The notes below the pieces were generated by a model that saw only the letters and a program-made list of their open reading frames with translations, searched no databases and was not told the origin of the DNA. This document shows, in pieces, positions 10,720 to 23,617 of a stretch of 64,000 nucleotides of DNA. Both the position numbers and the translations under genes were made by a program. The first letter of the stretch is position 1, and each line of letters begins with the position of its first letter. The stretch spans positions 248,001 through 312,000 of the forward strand of contig JAFEMH010001231.1 in the NCBI GenBank assembly GCA_022495995.1. Reading direction: 5' to 3'. The stretch is from Adenophora triphylla var. japonica. Taxonomy: Eukaryota > Streptophyta > Magnoliopsida > Asterales > Campanulaceae.

Positions 10720-13700
10720 GTACATACTATTCTGTGCCCTTCCAATTGCGATTGACTATCACAATGGATTAGTACAACAGCACATGTTTGCTCCAACAAG
10801 GAACATCCTCCAGAAGTTCTTAAGCCATTCTCGCTTCTTCCCCGCCTTTATCTAACGCGATAAACTCGCATTCCATCGTGGATCCGGCTATACACGTTTG
10901 TTTGGAGGATTTCCATGACACCGCTCCTCCACCTATAGTGAATACATATCCACTTGTGGACTTAGAGTCTTTCGTGTTCGATATCCAATTGGCATCACGC
11001 ATCCTTCTAATATCGCTGGATATTTATTGTAAAGTATCCCATGGTTTAATGTATACTTTAAATATCTTAGTACTCTCATTAGTGCTTTCCAATGATCGTT
11101 ACTAGGATTGCTTGTGAACCTACTTAGTTTACTCACCGAATATGCAATGTCCGGACGAGTACAATTTGTTAAGTACATCGATCGCCAATTATTCTTGCAT
11201 ATTCCGGTTGAGAAACTGGTTCCCTTTGTTTTTGGCTAAATGTAGAGCCAAGTCTACAGTGTCTTAGCCGGAGGGTCATCAAAGACATTAAATTTCCGAA
11301 GAACATTCTCTAGGTAATGGGATTGTGAAAGAACTAATCCTTCGCATGTTCTAGAGATCTTTATCCCTAATATTACATCGCCTAATCCCATGTCTTTCAT
11401 GTCAAAGTTCTTCTTTAACATGCCTTTGGTATTCATGATTAAATCATGATTACTTCCCATTATGAGCATGTCGTCTACATAAAGACAAACGATAACGAAT
11501 GATTCGGATGTTCCTTTAATGTAGACACATTTGTCACATTCATTGATCTTGAATCCATTCGATAACATGGTTCTATCGAACTTCTCATGCCATTGTTTAG
11601 GTGCTTGTTTTAGTCCATACAAGGATTTTACAAGTTTACACACCTTTCTTTCTTTACCAGGAACTATGAACCCTTCAAAGTTGTTCCATGTAAATCTCTT
11701 CATCAAGTTCTCCATTTAGGAAAGCAGTCTTCACATCCATTTGGTGTATCTCAAGATTATGCACTGCTGCAATAGCTATGAGAACACGAATAGATGTGAT
11801 CCTTGTGACAGGGGAGTATGTATCGAAGAAATCATATCCCTCTTTCTGTCTAAAGCCTTTGGCAACTAGCCTAGCTTTGTACTTTTCGATAGATCCATCC
11901 GCCTTATACTTCCGTTTAAGGATCCATTTGCAACCTAATGGTTTGCAACCTGGAGGGAGATCAACTAATTCCCAAGTATTGTTGAGCATTATGGATTCTA
12001 TTTCACTGTTAATAGCTTCTTTCCGTAACGAACTATCCGGAGCGGACAAAGCTTCTTTAATGTTGATGGTTCATTTTCTAACATGTAAGATAGAAAATCG
12101 GTGACCAAAAGTCTTTTCCACTCTTGCCCTTTTGCTACGTCTCGGCTCTTCATCTTCTATTTGAGAAGGACCGGTTGTAGACTCGTGTGTTCTCTTATTA
12201 GAACCTACATCTTTTCTGTCCTTAACAGGAAAAATGTTTTCAAAGAATACCGCATTCCTTGATTCTATAGTAGTTCCTACGTGCATATCCGGAATGTCCG
12301 ATTTATGCACTATAAACCGATAGGCACTACTATTACTGGCATATCCAATAAAAACACGATCAATGGTCTTGGGGCCAATCTTGACTTGTTTAGGCTTAGG
12401 TACTTCAACCTTGGCCAAACACCCCCACACTTTAAGGTATTTAAAACATGGCCTACGATTATGCCACAATTCATAGGGCATTTTATCAATACCTTTCTTG
12501 GGTATTTTATTAAGAACATAATTAGAAGTGAGTATTGCTTCCCCCCACAAGTTGTCGGGTAAGCCTGAACTGATCAAAAGCGCGTTCATCATCTCTTTGA
12601 GAGTACGGTTTTTGCGTTCAGCAACTCCATTAGATTGAGGGGTATATGGAGCCGTTGTTTGATGAATTATGCCGGATTCCCAACATAATCCTTCAAACGG
12701 TGCTTCATATTCTCCACCTCTATCGCTTCTAATTTTCTTAATTTTCAAGTTAAGTTGATTCTCAACTTCTTTCTTATAAGTCTCAAAAGCCCCTAAGGCT
12801 TCATCCTTACTTCTTAAGAGATAGACATAGCAATACTTAGTGCAATCATCTATAAATGTAATGAAGTACTTTTTACCTCCTCGAGTTTGCACTAGTTTTA
12901 AATCACATATGTCGGTGTGAATTAACTCGAGAGGAGTTGTGTCTCTTTGTATGGCATTAAATGGCGACTTTGTCATTTTTGCCTCAACACAAACTTCGCA
13001 CCTATTAGTCGAGTCGGATTTAGTCATTTGGATTAAATCTTGTCTCGCTAATTTCTTAATGGTGTCGAGGTTTACATGTCCTAATCTATCATGCCATAAA
13101 TTAGAACTTTCCGACAAGTAAACATAAGGAACACAACTTTTATTCATCGCACCTTGGCGGATCCACGGTCATTACATTCAATTTAAAAAGGCCCTCCTCG
13201 AGGTAACCCTTTCCAAGAAACAAACCATTCTTGGTTAGTACAAATTTGTCGGATTCGAATACTAGTCTAAAACCGGCCTTACTAAGCAAAGCGCCGGACA
13301 CCAAATTTTTACGGATGTCTGGAACATGCAGGACATCCAACAAGGTTACTTCTTTTCCGGAAGTCATCTTCAAAATCACGTTTCCAATGCCTTGAACATC
13401 GGAGGTCGCAGAATTTCCCATGTAAAGCTTTCTTCCGGAGATGGGAGTATAGGAGGAGAAACTTTCCTTGTTACCACAAATATGGCGGGTAGCACCGGTA
13501 TCTATCCACCATGATTTAGGGTTCTCCTCCAAATTTGGAACGTTGGCTTCAAAGACAACCGCCGCAAAGTCTAGGTCCATGTGGTCAACATTGTTCGCCT
13601 CTTTCTTCGGGAGACGACAATCCTCGACAAGTGGCCCGGTTTGCCACAATTATAGCAAGACCCCTTGAACTTCTTAGAGGTCTTCTTCTTCACTTTCTTA

Positions 13701-14489
13701 GCATTCCCGGCAGTTTCGGAATGCTTTCTCTTTGTGCCACTCGTGCTAGCTTGGCGAGATTGACCTTAGCCTCCATCTTGCCTTTAGCAACTTTGGCCTC
13801 ATTCATTCTATTGTTCTCTTCTATTTGAAGACGAACAACAATGTCTTCTAAGGACATCTCCTTGCGTTTATGCTTGAGCTAGTTCTTGAAGTCCTTCCAC
13901 GAAGGAGGCAACTTTTCAATGATAGAAGCCACCTTAAATGGATCATTCATGATCATCCCTCGCATCAAGCCCATGTAGAATGATTTGGAATTCATCTACT
14001 TGAGTTGTTACCGATTTGGAATCGACCATCATAAAGTCAAGATACTTACCGACGACAAATTTCTTTGACCCGGCATCCTCGATCTTGTACTTCCTTTCCA
14101 AGGTGTCCCACAATGCCTTGGCTAACTCGACTGTACTATACACATTGTATAGTGCATCGTCAAGTCCATTTAAGATATAATTCTTACAAAGAAAATTACC
14201 GTGAGACCAAGCCTCCTTTGCCATTTGCCTTTGGGGGTCCGGATCACCTTTTTCTACCGCCTGAGGATCTTCCTTTAAGAAGCGGTGCAAGCTTAGGGTG
14301 GTCAAGTAGAAGAGCATCTTCTCGTTGCCATCTCTTGAAATCCACACCGGTGAATTTCGCGGGTTTCTCACCATGACTGATGTGATGAGTTGTAGGAGCG
14401 GGAGCAACATTGTTGAATGTAGTATCACCTTGTGATGGAGGTGTCACATTCCCTTGACTAGATGAAGTGGTGTCTTTCTCGTTTGCCAT
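10510..14489 (-). pseudogene. Copia Gag-Pol, broken into several frames
   Basis: The Gag start ATG is at 14489, followed by a UBN2-type Gag (14489-13943) and a CCHC knuckle near 13650 ([10 protein letters not shown], then a frameshift before EDC). Protease with DTGATRH spans 13649-13140. The integrase HHCC and core, with its GVAERKNRT motif, span 13147-12071. Reverse transcriptase spans 12049-11254 with YVDDML near 11475. RNase H with SRHIRRRHN and ADPFTKG ends at 10510. Domain order (integrase before RT) marks Copia. Frame changes fall near 14260, 13650, 11690, 11200, 10930 and 10800, so no full-length protein can be made. The leader between LTR2 and the Gag ATG is only about 40 bp and no standard initiator-Met primer site was seen there. 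Confidence 0.9.
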
Positions 14490-14528
14490 CTTGATGATCT
14501 TGAAGAAGCGTAAAATAACTCTTACGAT

Positions 14529-15362
14529 TGTTGGAACTTGTGTATGGCTTCTTTAAGACTTAACAGAAAAACTGACAGCAAAAGTAACGGAGATTGAAAA
14601 ACAAACGAATTCAAGTCGAGTCTTGTATTTAATACAATCTCCGTAAGAGTTATTTGTCCCGCCTTGTGGTGCTTACGGTTGTATGACAAAACTCTAGTAA
14701 GATAAAACGACTTACTATTAGTTATAAGGAGCACTCCAATATAACTAATCTAACGAACAACACAAGGTTTTAGAACTTTGGACTTGAAAAAATTGAATGC
14801 AACAATATGCAATGATTTGGATATGTTAATCTATCTCACTAGAGGGTAAAAGGCTCAGAATGACTGTGTATGTAAATTGAAATTCGGAGGGAAACTATTT
14901 AAAGAAAGTTAAAGGGTTCATGGCTGTTCACTCCAAGAGGTGCCAAAACTGTTCAGATTCTGCGTACGAGCGCGGCCGCTCTTGCCTTGAGCGCGACCGC
15001 GCTCTTATGCCGAGATCAAGCCCGTGTTTTACTTGACTCAGCGCGGCCGCTCTAGGCTGGAGCGCGACCGCGCTGAAGCCCAGAAAATTGCCTCTTCGAA
15101 CAGTTGCGATTGATCAATCAGTCCAAGCACGTTTTGGCTAATTCAAATCAATTTTAACCCTTTATTTAACTTCCGTTAAGTTACAAAAAACACTTGTCAT
15201 TAATTCTCATTCACCCTAAATGGTTTAGAGACATTAAATAAGTATAATAATCTACAACAAATGTAGAATATAATTTGTAACAAGTCTCGTTAACAAATAA
15301 CGAACTTCCGTTAGAAACTAGATCAAAGTTAAATCTTAACTTTCCGTTATCTATTTCCAACA
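14529..15362 (-). repeat. Copia internal LTR (LTR2)
   Basis: This 834-bp LTR has the same termini as LTR1. It is followed on its right by the polypurine tract and the 3' internal sequence of the truncated second unit. It is therefore the 5' LTR of the left unit and the 3' LTR of the right unit at once. Confidence 0.9.
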
Positions 15363-16079
15363 ATCCCCCACATGAATGACAATTAATGCATGAATGCAAT
15401 TTCGTCCAAAGTTCCGGCGAACTATTATTACATCGGGATAGATAGCTTGTGGCCTTGAATCTTCCCTAGTGAAATATTATCGGATATACTAGCCATTTGG
15501 TAGCGAGTCGCTTTGAACCAGTGACTGTCGGGTGTATACCAAGACAATAATACTCACATAATAACAGCTCTAACAATTGTTGTTCTCACGTTTTGTCCAT
15601 TTTGGCCTTGGACCGTATCTCATTCATAAGCGTTCATTTAGAGGCGGCCTAATTACCTCTCGCTTATATAGGTGATTCTCACTATAAGGAGTATCATGCA
15701 CTACTCCACCCGTAGGTATAGAAATCATTAAAAGTTTTCTCAACTTACCCTTACCATTGCTGCATGTGCTTGTACTTGGATGTTCTGGGAATGAGTATTC
15801 AACATCTCCAGGTTAATAAACCGAGTTGTTGTTTCCAAGTAACTCTACTAGAACTTATAACTTGGTTGTCTCATTGAACCAAGGGCCTGGGATCTCCATT
15901 TCTCAAGGTTGAGTGTCCGCTATAAGTTCTTTTGTTGTGGGTTTTAAACCCATTCCCTTAACAGCTTATACAGTTGATCTCTATTTATACCTTTGGTAAA
16001 TGGATCCGCTAAGTTATCACATGATTTTACATAATCAATGGTGATAACGCCATTCTTGATCAACTGTCTAATGGTATTG

Positions 16080-16111
<32 letters not shown>

Positions 16112-17087
16112 GTACATACTATTCTCATTGCCCTTCCAATTGCCGATTGACTATCACAATGGATTAGTACAGAGGCACAGTTTGCTCCAACAAGGAACAT
16201 CCTCCAGAAGTTCTTAAGCCATTCTCGCTTCTTCCCCAGCTTTATCTAACGCGATAAACTCGAGATTCCATCGTGGATCCGGCTATACACGTTTGTTTGG
16301 AGGATTTCCATGACACTTTGCTCCTCCACCTATAGTGAATACATATCCACTTGTGGACTTAGAGTCTTTCGTGTCCGATATCCACTGGCATCACAAGATC
16401 CTTCTAATACCGCTGGATATTTATTGTAAAGTATCCCATGGTTTAATGTATACTTTAAATATCTTAGTACTCTCATTAGTGCTTTCCAATGATCAAGTAC
16501 TAGGATTGCTTGTGAACCTACTTAGTTTACTCACCGAATATGCAATGTCCGGACGAGTACAATTTGTTAAGTACATCGATCGCCAATTATTCTTGCATAT
16601 TCCAACTGAGAAACCTGTTCCCCTTTGTTTTTGGCTAAATGTAGAGCCAAGTCTACAGGTGTCTTAGCCGGAGGGTCATCAAAGACATTAAATTTCCGAA
16701 GAACATTCTCTAGGTAATGGGATTGTGAAAGAACTAATCCTTCAGATGTTCTAGAGATCTTTATCCCTAATATTACATCAGCTAATCCCATGTCTTTCAT
16801 GTCAAAGTTCTTCTTTAACATGCCTTTGGTATTCATGATTAAATCATGATTACTTTCCATTATGAGCATGTCGTCTACATAAAGACAAACGATAACGAAT
16901 GATTCAGATGTTCCTTTAATGTAGACACATTTGTCACATTCATTGATCTTGAATCCATTCGATAACATGGTTCTATCGAACTTCTCATGCCATTGTTTAG
17001 GTGCTTGTTTTAGTCCATACAAGGATTTTACAAGTTTACACACCTTTCTTTCTTTACCAGGAACTATGAACCCTTCAGGTTGTTCCA
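15363..17087 (-). pseudogene. Copia internal fragment (RT and RNase H only)
   Basis: This matches 9967-11700 closely. It contains RT with YVDDML (frame 17088-16567) and decayed RNase H. Everything upstream of RT (Gag, protease, integrase) and the inner end of the adjoining LTR is missing. The junction at 17087/17088 joins RT codons directly to mid-LTR sequence and shares only about three bases between the two parents, as in end-joining. Confidence 0.85.
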
Positions 17088-17800
17088 TAAGAGTTATTTG
17101 TCCCGCACTGGTGCTTACGGTTGTATGACAAAACTCTAGTAAGATAAAACGACTTACTATTAGTTATAAGGAGCACTCCAATATAACTAATCTAACGAAC
17201 AACACAAGGTTTTAGAACTTTGGACTTGAAAAAATTGAATGCAACAATATGCAATGATTTGGATATGTTAATCTTTCTCACTAGAGGGTAAAAGGCTCAG
17301 AATGACTGTGTATGTAAATTGAAATTCGGAGGGAAACTATTTAAAGAAAGTTAAAGGGTTCATGGCTGTTCACTCCAAGAGGTGCCAAACCGCTCGCATT
17401 CGCGCACGAGCGCGGCCGCTTGCCTTGAGCGCGACCGCGCTCTTATGCCGAGATCAAGCCCGTGTTTTACTTGACTCGGCGCGGCCGCTCTAGGCCGGAG
17501 CGCGACCGCGCTGAAGCCCAGAAAATTGCCTCTTCGAACAGTTGCGATTGATCAATCAGTCCAAGCACGTTTTGGCTAATTCAAATCAATTTTAACCCTT
17601 TATTTAACTTCCGTTAAGTTACAAAAAACACTTGTCATTAATTCTCATTCACCCTAAATGGTTTAGAGACATTAAATAAGTATAATAATCTACAACAAAT
17701 GTAGAATATAATTTGTAACAAGTCTCGTTAACAAATAACGAACTTCCGTTAGAAACTAGATCAAAGTTAAATCTTAACTTTCCGTTATCTATTTCCAACA
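17088..17800 (-). repeat. Copia outer LTR, truncated (LTR3)
   Basis: It corresponds to the last ~715 bp (in plus orientation) of the LTR and lacks about 115 bp on its inner side. It ends TTCCAACA and is followed by the target duplication CCTTA. Confidence 0.88.
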
Positions 17801-17814
17801 CCTTATACGTGTCA

Positions 17815-18309
17815 TCACTCCATTGGTCCTTTATAGAAATAAATTCCTAACACGTGATCACTTTTCCCAAGGCATAACCGTTCAATGGGTCCCATTTCAT
17901 AGATATTTATATGCCGCCTCTTATAAACCGCACCAACTGGGATCCATCTCTCGCCGGATATGGTTAACCATGATTCGTGTCGTCTTAACATAATGTCTCG
18001 CATCTCATTTCTCATCATTATATCGCCGGCTTGCCTCATTATCTCGACATTATCCTCATATTGTCTCGCTATTACTGTCTCGATCTTCCCCTTTCCATTG
18101 AATTTAGCGAGATATTTCCCACTACGTTTTCCTACGATCCACTCTTGAGCCATCTTTATTCCTATCTTCTTTTTTGGGCTTTGTCTCGCTTTGGGCTTAC
18201 TTGATAATTTCTCGCCTTTGGACTTGAGTCGGGCCCAACCATTATTTTTGGGCAACATCACATTACGAGATCCTTCCCTTTGGCATAGGCCCAATGGCTT
18301 TCCACTCAA
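17815..18309 (-). CDS. Unknown 164-aa basic ORF upstream of the Tat element Gag
   Basis: I do not recognise this protein. It is lysine/arginine-rich in its first half (a KSKGEKLSSKPKARQSPKKK run) with no obvious membrane segment. Once the Copia insertion is removed it lies about 950 bp upstream of the Tat polyprotein on the same strand, and its DNA shows the same GCGAG/GCGAC word bias. Ogre-type Tat elements have an extra ORF upstream of Gag, so an ORF1 relic is possible. It could equally be a chance ORF inside the LTR. Confidence 0.35.
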   Translation of the reverse strand: MSGKPLGLCQREGSRNVMLPKNNGWARLKSKGEKLSSKPKARQSPKKKIGIKMAQEWIVGKRSGKYLAKFNGKGKIETVIARQYEDNVEIMRQAGDIMMRNEMRDIMLRRHESWLTISGERWIPVGAVYKRRHINIYEMGPIERLCLGKSDHVLGIYFYKGPME

Positions 18310-18975
18310 GTTTCTTAACTAGTTTGGATTATACTATCAAGTGGTAGTTAATTCCAGTTTTATTTTTTGTATTATCAATTTGCTTCTCTTCTAGCAAGCA
18401 AATTACTATCCTGACAGGTGTTTATTTTGTAAGAAAACATAATTCCAATTTTCACATCGGGAATAAACGAGATATGTATATAACATATATAAGGATCATG
18501 GGCTACTCCATTTATTATCAATTGATTTTAAGGTATAATCTCAAACTTTACCCTATTAAGTAAATTACACTGTAGCCATTTAGTTTTCATACACTTTGTT
18601 TCAGTTTATTGTTAGATACTACCTCACAGTCCCATAAAGAATGTCTAAATAAATAAAGCATGAACATTCAATTGGAACGGTACTATTCTCTGCCCATTTA
18701 AAACAAAGAGACTGTGCCTCTCCTGTATTGTATTGTAACATGTCTAGCATTCTGTTTTCTTTTGGTCATTATTTAAAATCTCATGTTTCTTATCACCATG
18801 TAGGCGAATTAACTGCTTTTTGTGCTCATCCCTTGTGTCCCGAAATAAATGTCGCAATTTTCATTTTTGTTTATTTCAAAATAAATGTTACATCTCCAAA
18901 TAAGAAAAGTGTTTAAATATTTGTTTAACACCATGTTAGCTTTGCAGACACTAAAGATTATGGAAAATGGGAGGA
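18310..18975. other. A/T-rich intergenic DNA, nothing recognised
   Basis: There are short stop-rich frames only, with no repeat structure, gene or terminal inverted repeat that I can support. Confidence 0.5.
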
Positions 18976-18979
18976 GTCG

Positions 18980-19075
18980 TTTTTTTTTTTTTTTTTTTTT
19001 TTGGTTCGCCTTCACGACTAATCCCGAACCACTGCGCGGCAGCTCCCAGTGCCCCGGGGCACATCCGTGCAGTTA
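18980..19075 (-). mobile_element. 3'-end fragment of a SINE
   Basis: A run of 22 T (the poly-A tail on the minus strand) is followed by sequence whose complement reads GTGGTTCGGGATTAGTC. This matches the tail of the SINEs ending at 32452 and 38300 (GGTTCAGGATTAGTCC). The tRNA-like head is missing and no target duplication was found. Confidence 0.55.
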
Positions 19076-20663
19076 AAGTTAAGGAAGCCAAGTAGTTATA
19101 GGCAGTCTTTAATCTGTTTTACCTAAATTATGAAAGCAATGTGAAGTTTTGTGACTATAAGCAAAACTGTCATTATTGTGAGCATTTAATTTTCTAACGA
19201 AAGAAAAGGGAAGAGTCAAGAGTAGTGGGTTTGGTCTGGTTCATTTTGTTTGTTTGGACCCTTGTCTTCAACCTTTTTGTGGTCATTTTGTTGCTTTCTG
19301 TATAAAACTGCATATGTGGAATGTGCAACCCATTTTCATTTTGTTCATATATACCTACCTGCCTAGACGGAGCAGGTGAAAATATATTTGATATTTTTCT
19401 GACAAGGAATTGCATTCATCAATGAGTGACACTGATATTCACTAGAAAAATAAATCTTGCACATAATTTCTTGAGCATTTATTTAAATCTCGTTTTCATG
19501 GTCCTCCACCTTCAGTTTCATCAACTACCAGTCTCAGATTGATACAACGTACCCCCGCATGTGCGGATTTGACTCATATTCATTATGTTTTTTCCCCGGT
19601 TAGTAATTTTAATTGACCTTTGAAAGATTGACACGTGAAGACGTAAATGCGAAATATTATTCATCCTTGGCAAAGATTTAATGGTGTCCTATATCACGTA
19701 ATTTAATTTAATTTAATTTAATTTAATCCCTTGCTGAAACAATAGTTGTTGAATGGTCATTTGATGAGTTTTCAGTGCTAGACATTTGAGTTTTCATTGC
19801 TAGACATTTCACCAGCAAGCAGGATACCCTTTTTGTATCTTTATTTTGGCTTTTCTTGTGTGTGACAAATCTCATCCTAAGAAACAGAAGAAAGTGAGTT
19901 GAAATATACAAGGATGACAATAGGGTATGATTAATGCTTTTCTTTTTGTTATGGTTTTGGTTATTATTCTCAATTTGGTGATGCCAATAATCCCCGACCG
20001 GTCAGATGGTCAAAACTACGACAATCAAAGATTATTTACATCACCAAATTGAGAAAATTAACAAAATTCAAATCAATAAGTCCCGATTCGAAAGTGGAAT
20101 ATTATAGTTTTTATTATTGACTCAAATCGAAAAAACGGACATTTACTTGGAGAGGAGAGAGTACTCTTTATTATTTATTACTGTCTCAATTGATTTTATT
20201 ACTTCCATTGTATTGCAGGTTTGTGACATCTCAATTTGAGTTTTTCAAATGAAGCACATCTACCATGAATTGAACCAAGCTATAGCCAAAGCAAGAGCAA
20301 AATGGACATCATATCCTACAAGATTCCTATCCTCTATTTGTGTTTAATACTCTTTCCCTCTCATTATAAAAATATAAAAAAAATATAAAGACTTGTCGAT
20401 CATTTTAAAAAATGCAAATTATTTGTATATATATTTATTGTACCATCAGAAACCATTTTGATATTTAGTTAAGCAACACTTATTTTAGAATGAAAGCAAT
20501 TGCATATATACATACATAATTCTTACAATTCTTACAAGGATTATCTAAATCGGGTTTTGGTCCTCTTCGTGTCCCCATATTCAATTTTGCGAACGTAGCA
20601 TTTGAAAAAGGAAAAAGAAAAAAGAAAAAGAACCAACAATTAATGATGCATTAAATGGATTTG
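19076..20663. other. Intergenic DNA, nothing recognised
   Basis: A/T-rich sequence with a short (AATTT)n run at about 19700-19727. No gene or element boundary can be supported. Confidence 0.5.
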
Positions 20664-20678
20664 GGTCTGTGGTAGTCT

Positions 20679-21033
20679 TTTTTTTTTTTTTTTTTTGGAT
20701 GTGCTCTATGCGATCGGGTGGCGGCAAAGATCCCTTATACAAGGAAGCCCTCCTACAGCGCATTTACATCACTCTTACATCGCACCGGCCGGCTCCACCG
20801 CTCCCCGCCAAATGTGCATTTGCATCACTCTTACAACACCACCGGGCCGCTTCCAAAGCCTTACCAAGATTCGAACTCCCCACACTGAGTGATACAACTT
20901 CAAAGAATGCCGTTTCCTTAACCGCACCTGATGCGCCCTGAGCCTCCTAAGAACCCTGAAACCAAGGTAGGAATTAAAGCCCAAAAAATCTCCTTGAATA
21001 GCCATCATGATACCACTAAGCCAAGGCCCATTA
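20679..21033 (-). mobile_element. tRNA-derived SINE
   Basis: It is flanked by a perfect 15-bp target duplication GGTCTGTGGTAGTCT (20664-20678 and 21034-21048). On the minus strand it starts with a pol III box A (TGGCTTAGTGG), carries a box B-like AGTTCGAATCT near 20870-20880, and ends in a poly-A tail (the T run at 20679-20696). The A-B spacing is longer than in a tRNA. It lies about 600 bp upstream of the homeobox gene. Confidence 0.88.
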
Positions 21034-21048
21034 GGTCTGTGGTAGTCT

Positions 21049-21663
21049 GATCACATAATAACAGTCAAATACACAATACTAAACCACGTGAATAAGATGC
21101 AAGCGGGTGAAAATATATCAAATAGTCTTAACACGAGATACACATTATAGCAGGCTAGCCAGACATTATAATGACGAGTTAAAACTTTTATAGTATGCAT
21201 ATTATGCTAATCTTATTATTATTGCGCTGTACCCGGATCTTGCATTAGATCGAAAAATAAAGTTTTTGTATTTTGACGATGTCTTAATAGCTAAGGCGAG
21301 AGATCGAATCCTATAACTCACCGAATGTACGTATGTAAGGCTGGACTTTTATCCCTACAGTTTTTTGGTACTACAGTGTTTATTTATTAGAAAATAAAGT
21401 TGAAAAGAAGAGGGGGTTTTCATTCGACAAGATCTAACGGTCAACCCTCTACCAGCCCCATTTCCCTTTTACACTTTTTCTCTCAATACTGACACCGAAA
21501 GAAAAGGTATGAGTTGCTTACTTTGTTTTACATCCTTAAATCTCACCAGACCCCACAAAACACACACAAATTCGTGCACACCACCATAACCATGGGAATG
21601 GCTGCTCCATAAAAACAACCGCCATTGTTTATACCACAAAAATTGACCACTCCCTGAACTACC
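21049..21663 (+). other. Upstream region and 5' UTR of the GLABRA2-like gene
   Basis: This is A/T-rich upstream DNA, with CT-rich sequence near 21465-21500 and 21700 typical of plant 5' UTRs. I could not identify a convincing TATA box or L1-box. Confidence 0.4.
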
Positions 21664-23569
21664 ATGAGCGTGCTCGACATGTCTAATTCCAACAATCCTA
21701 ATTCTCTCACTAAAGATCTCTTTCCTTCTCCTTCTCCCGCTCTCTCCCTCTCTCTTGTACGTTAATTATCTACTGATATGTAGTTTTTTATTAATTTCTC
21801 GCGGGTCGGTGGGTAAATCAAAGAGTTTGAACATGGTTATAATGGATTTCCTTTGATTGAGATTGTTTTTTGGTCGATGTACAGGCTGGAATATTCCGGG
21901 ATGTGGGAGCGCCGGAGAAGACGAACATGGAGGTGGAAAGAGTGGATGAAGGGAGTACCGCGGCGTTGGTGGAGATTAGTAGTGAGAACTCAGGACCGGC
22001 CAAGTCACGGTCGGAGGATGAGTTTGACGGGCAGGATGGAGTAGAGGGGGATGATAACGGTGACGGTGACGGCAATAACAAGAAAAGGAAGAGGAAAAAG
22101 TACCATCGTCACACTCCGGAGCAAATTCGAGAAATGGAAGCGTTAGTTCTCTTTCTCCCTCTCCGCCTTTTTCATGCCATTTTCTTAAAACGTGCGTGTT
22201 TTTGTACCGTGAAACGAGCCATTTCTTGCTTCTGGATTATTTTTCACTTTTTTTTCTTTAATTTATTATTTTAATTTACCATTAATACTCTATTTTTTTT
22301 CTTTATATAATTGCACAAAATCATGTAAAAACCTGTTTTCTCAATCGGTAAAACAAGATTCATGACTTTAAAAACTACCAGATTTACTACTAAAAGACTC
22401 AACTTTATTACTCCATAATTAATCAGATAATTTTGATAGTGAAACTGTAAATTATAATTGTAAAATAATCAATTATAATAATAAAATCTGAATCCCAAAA
22501 TAATAGGGTTTTTTTTAATTCTTAAAGATATAGAGTACTCCATTTCATTAGTCCGGATTAAGGTTTATAATTTGACTTTTAACGAAAATTTTTTAAAAAA
22601 GTAAATGTTGTATGTAAAGTAAATTAGGAGAGAGAAAGTGGGTATGAAATTTTTGTTGTGAAAATGACAAGTGGGTCACATTGTCTATTTTAAGTAATAA
22701 AGCAACTAAAAACATTAGACTAACTAAAAAGAAAAGTAAAAATGGGATGGAGGGAGTATTATTTAAGAAAAAATGGGTCACATTATCTATTTTAAGTAAT
22801 AAAGCAACTAAAAACATTAGTGTATAAAAGTTAATCATGCTATCACTAGAGAGAATAAAATTAAAAGAGAAAAACAAAGTAATCCAAACAGGGGTGGAAG
22901 TATGAATGCATTTGATAAATACTACTCCCTCCGTCCCCGACCAAGGGTATATGGGGGAGATTTCACGCTTCTTAATAAATTTTTTAAAAAATGAATAAAA
23001 GTTAAATGTGAGATAGGGAATAGTAATTAAATGTGTGGTAGGAAATATGAGAGATAATGTAAAAGTTAAATGTGTGGTAGGGAATAGGAGAGAGAATGTA
23101 AAAGTTAAAAATATTTAATAGGAGAGAGAATGAGTGGGAGGAATAGTAGTTAAATGTGTGGTAGGAAATAGGAGAGAGAATGTATAAGGATATAATGAAT
23201 GGTTTTTTTGTAAATATATGAAGATGATAAGGGTATTAATATATTCAAAAACTTGCCTTTTTTGGAAATGAACTCTTGGTCTGGGACGTCCCAAAAGGGA
23301 AAGATGAACCCTTGGTCTGGGACGGAGGGAGTATAATTAAAAATGTTAAATTTTCATATATTTGAAACTAGTTAAAAAGAAAACAAATGTAATAGTTGAA
23401 ATGACAAATGAATCGAAAGTAACTGATAATAAAATCAACATCATAAAGTTAAAAGTATATTTCAAAAGTTTTTTCCCTTCCCTTCCCTTCAACAACAACA
23501 ACAAAGTCTTAGTCCCAAAATAATTTGAAGTCGGCTAACATGAATCCTCATATGTCATCGTGAAAAAAA

Positions 23570-23617
<48 letters not shown>

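Larger units (their letters stand above)
9138..17800 (-). mobile_element. Ty1/Copia composite: LTR - internal - LTR - partial internal - partial LTR
   Basis: The whole block is flanked by a perfect 5-bp duplication, CCTTA at 9133-9137 and 17801-17805, so it occupies one insertion site within the Tat 5' region. In minus-strand order it holds a 5'-truncated LTR (17800-17088), an RT/RNase H fragment (17087-15363), a full LTR (15362-14529), a near-complete Gag-Pol region (14489-10510) and a full LTR (9966-9138). LTRs begin TGTTGGAA and end TTCCAACA. The arrangement is what unequal recombination between LTRs, followed by an internal deletion, would leave. Confidence 0.9.

Noticed and set aside
22110..22274. 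Homeobox gene ending in a hydrophobic tail
   Set aside because: The tail after REMEA is intron read-through; GC/GTTAGT at 22141/22142 splices to 27203 and restores the homeodomain.
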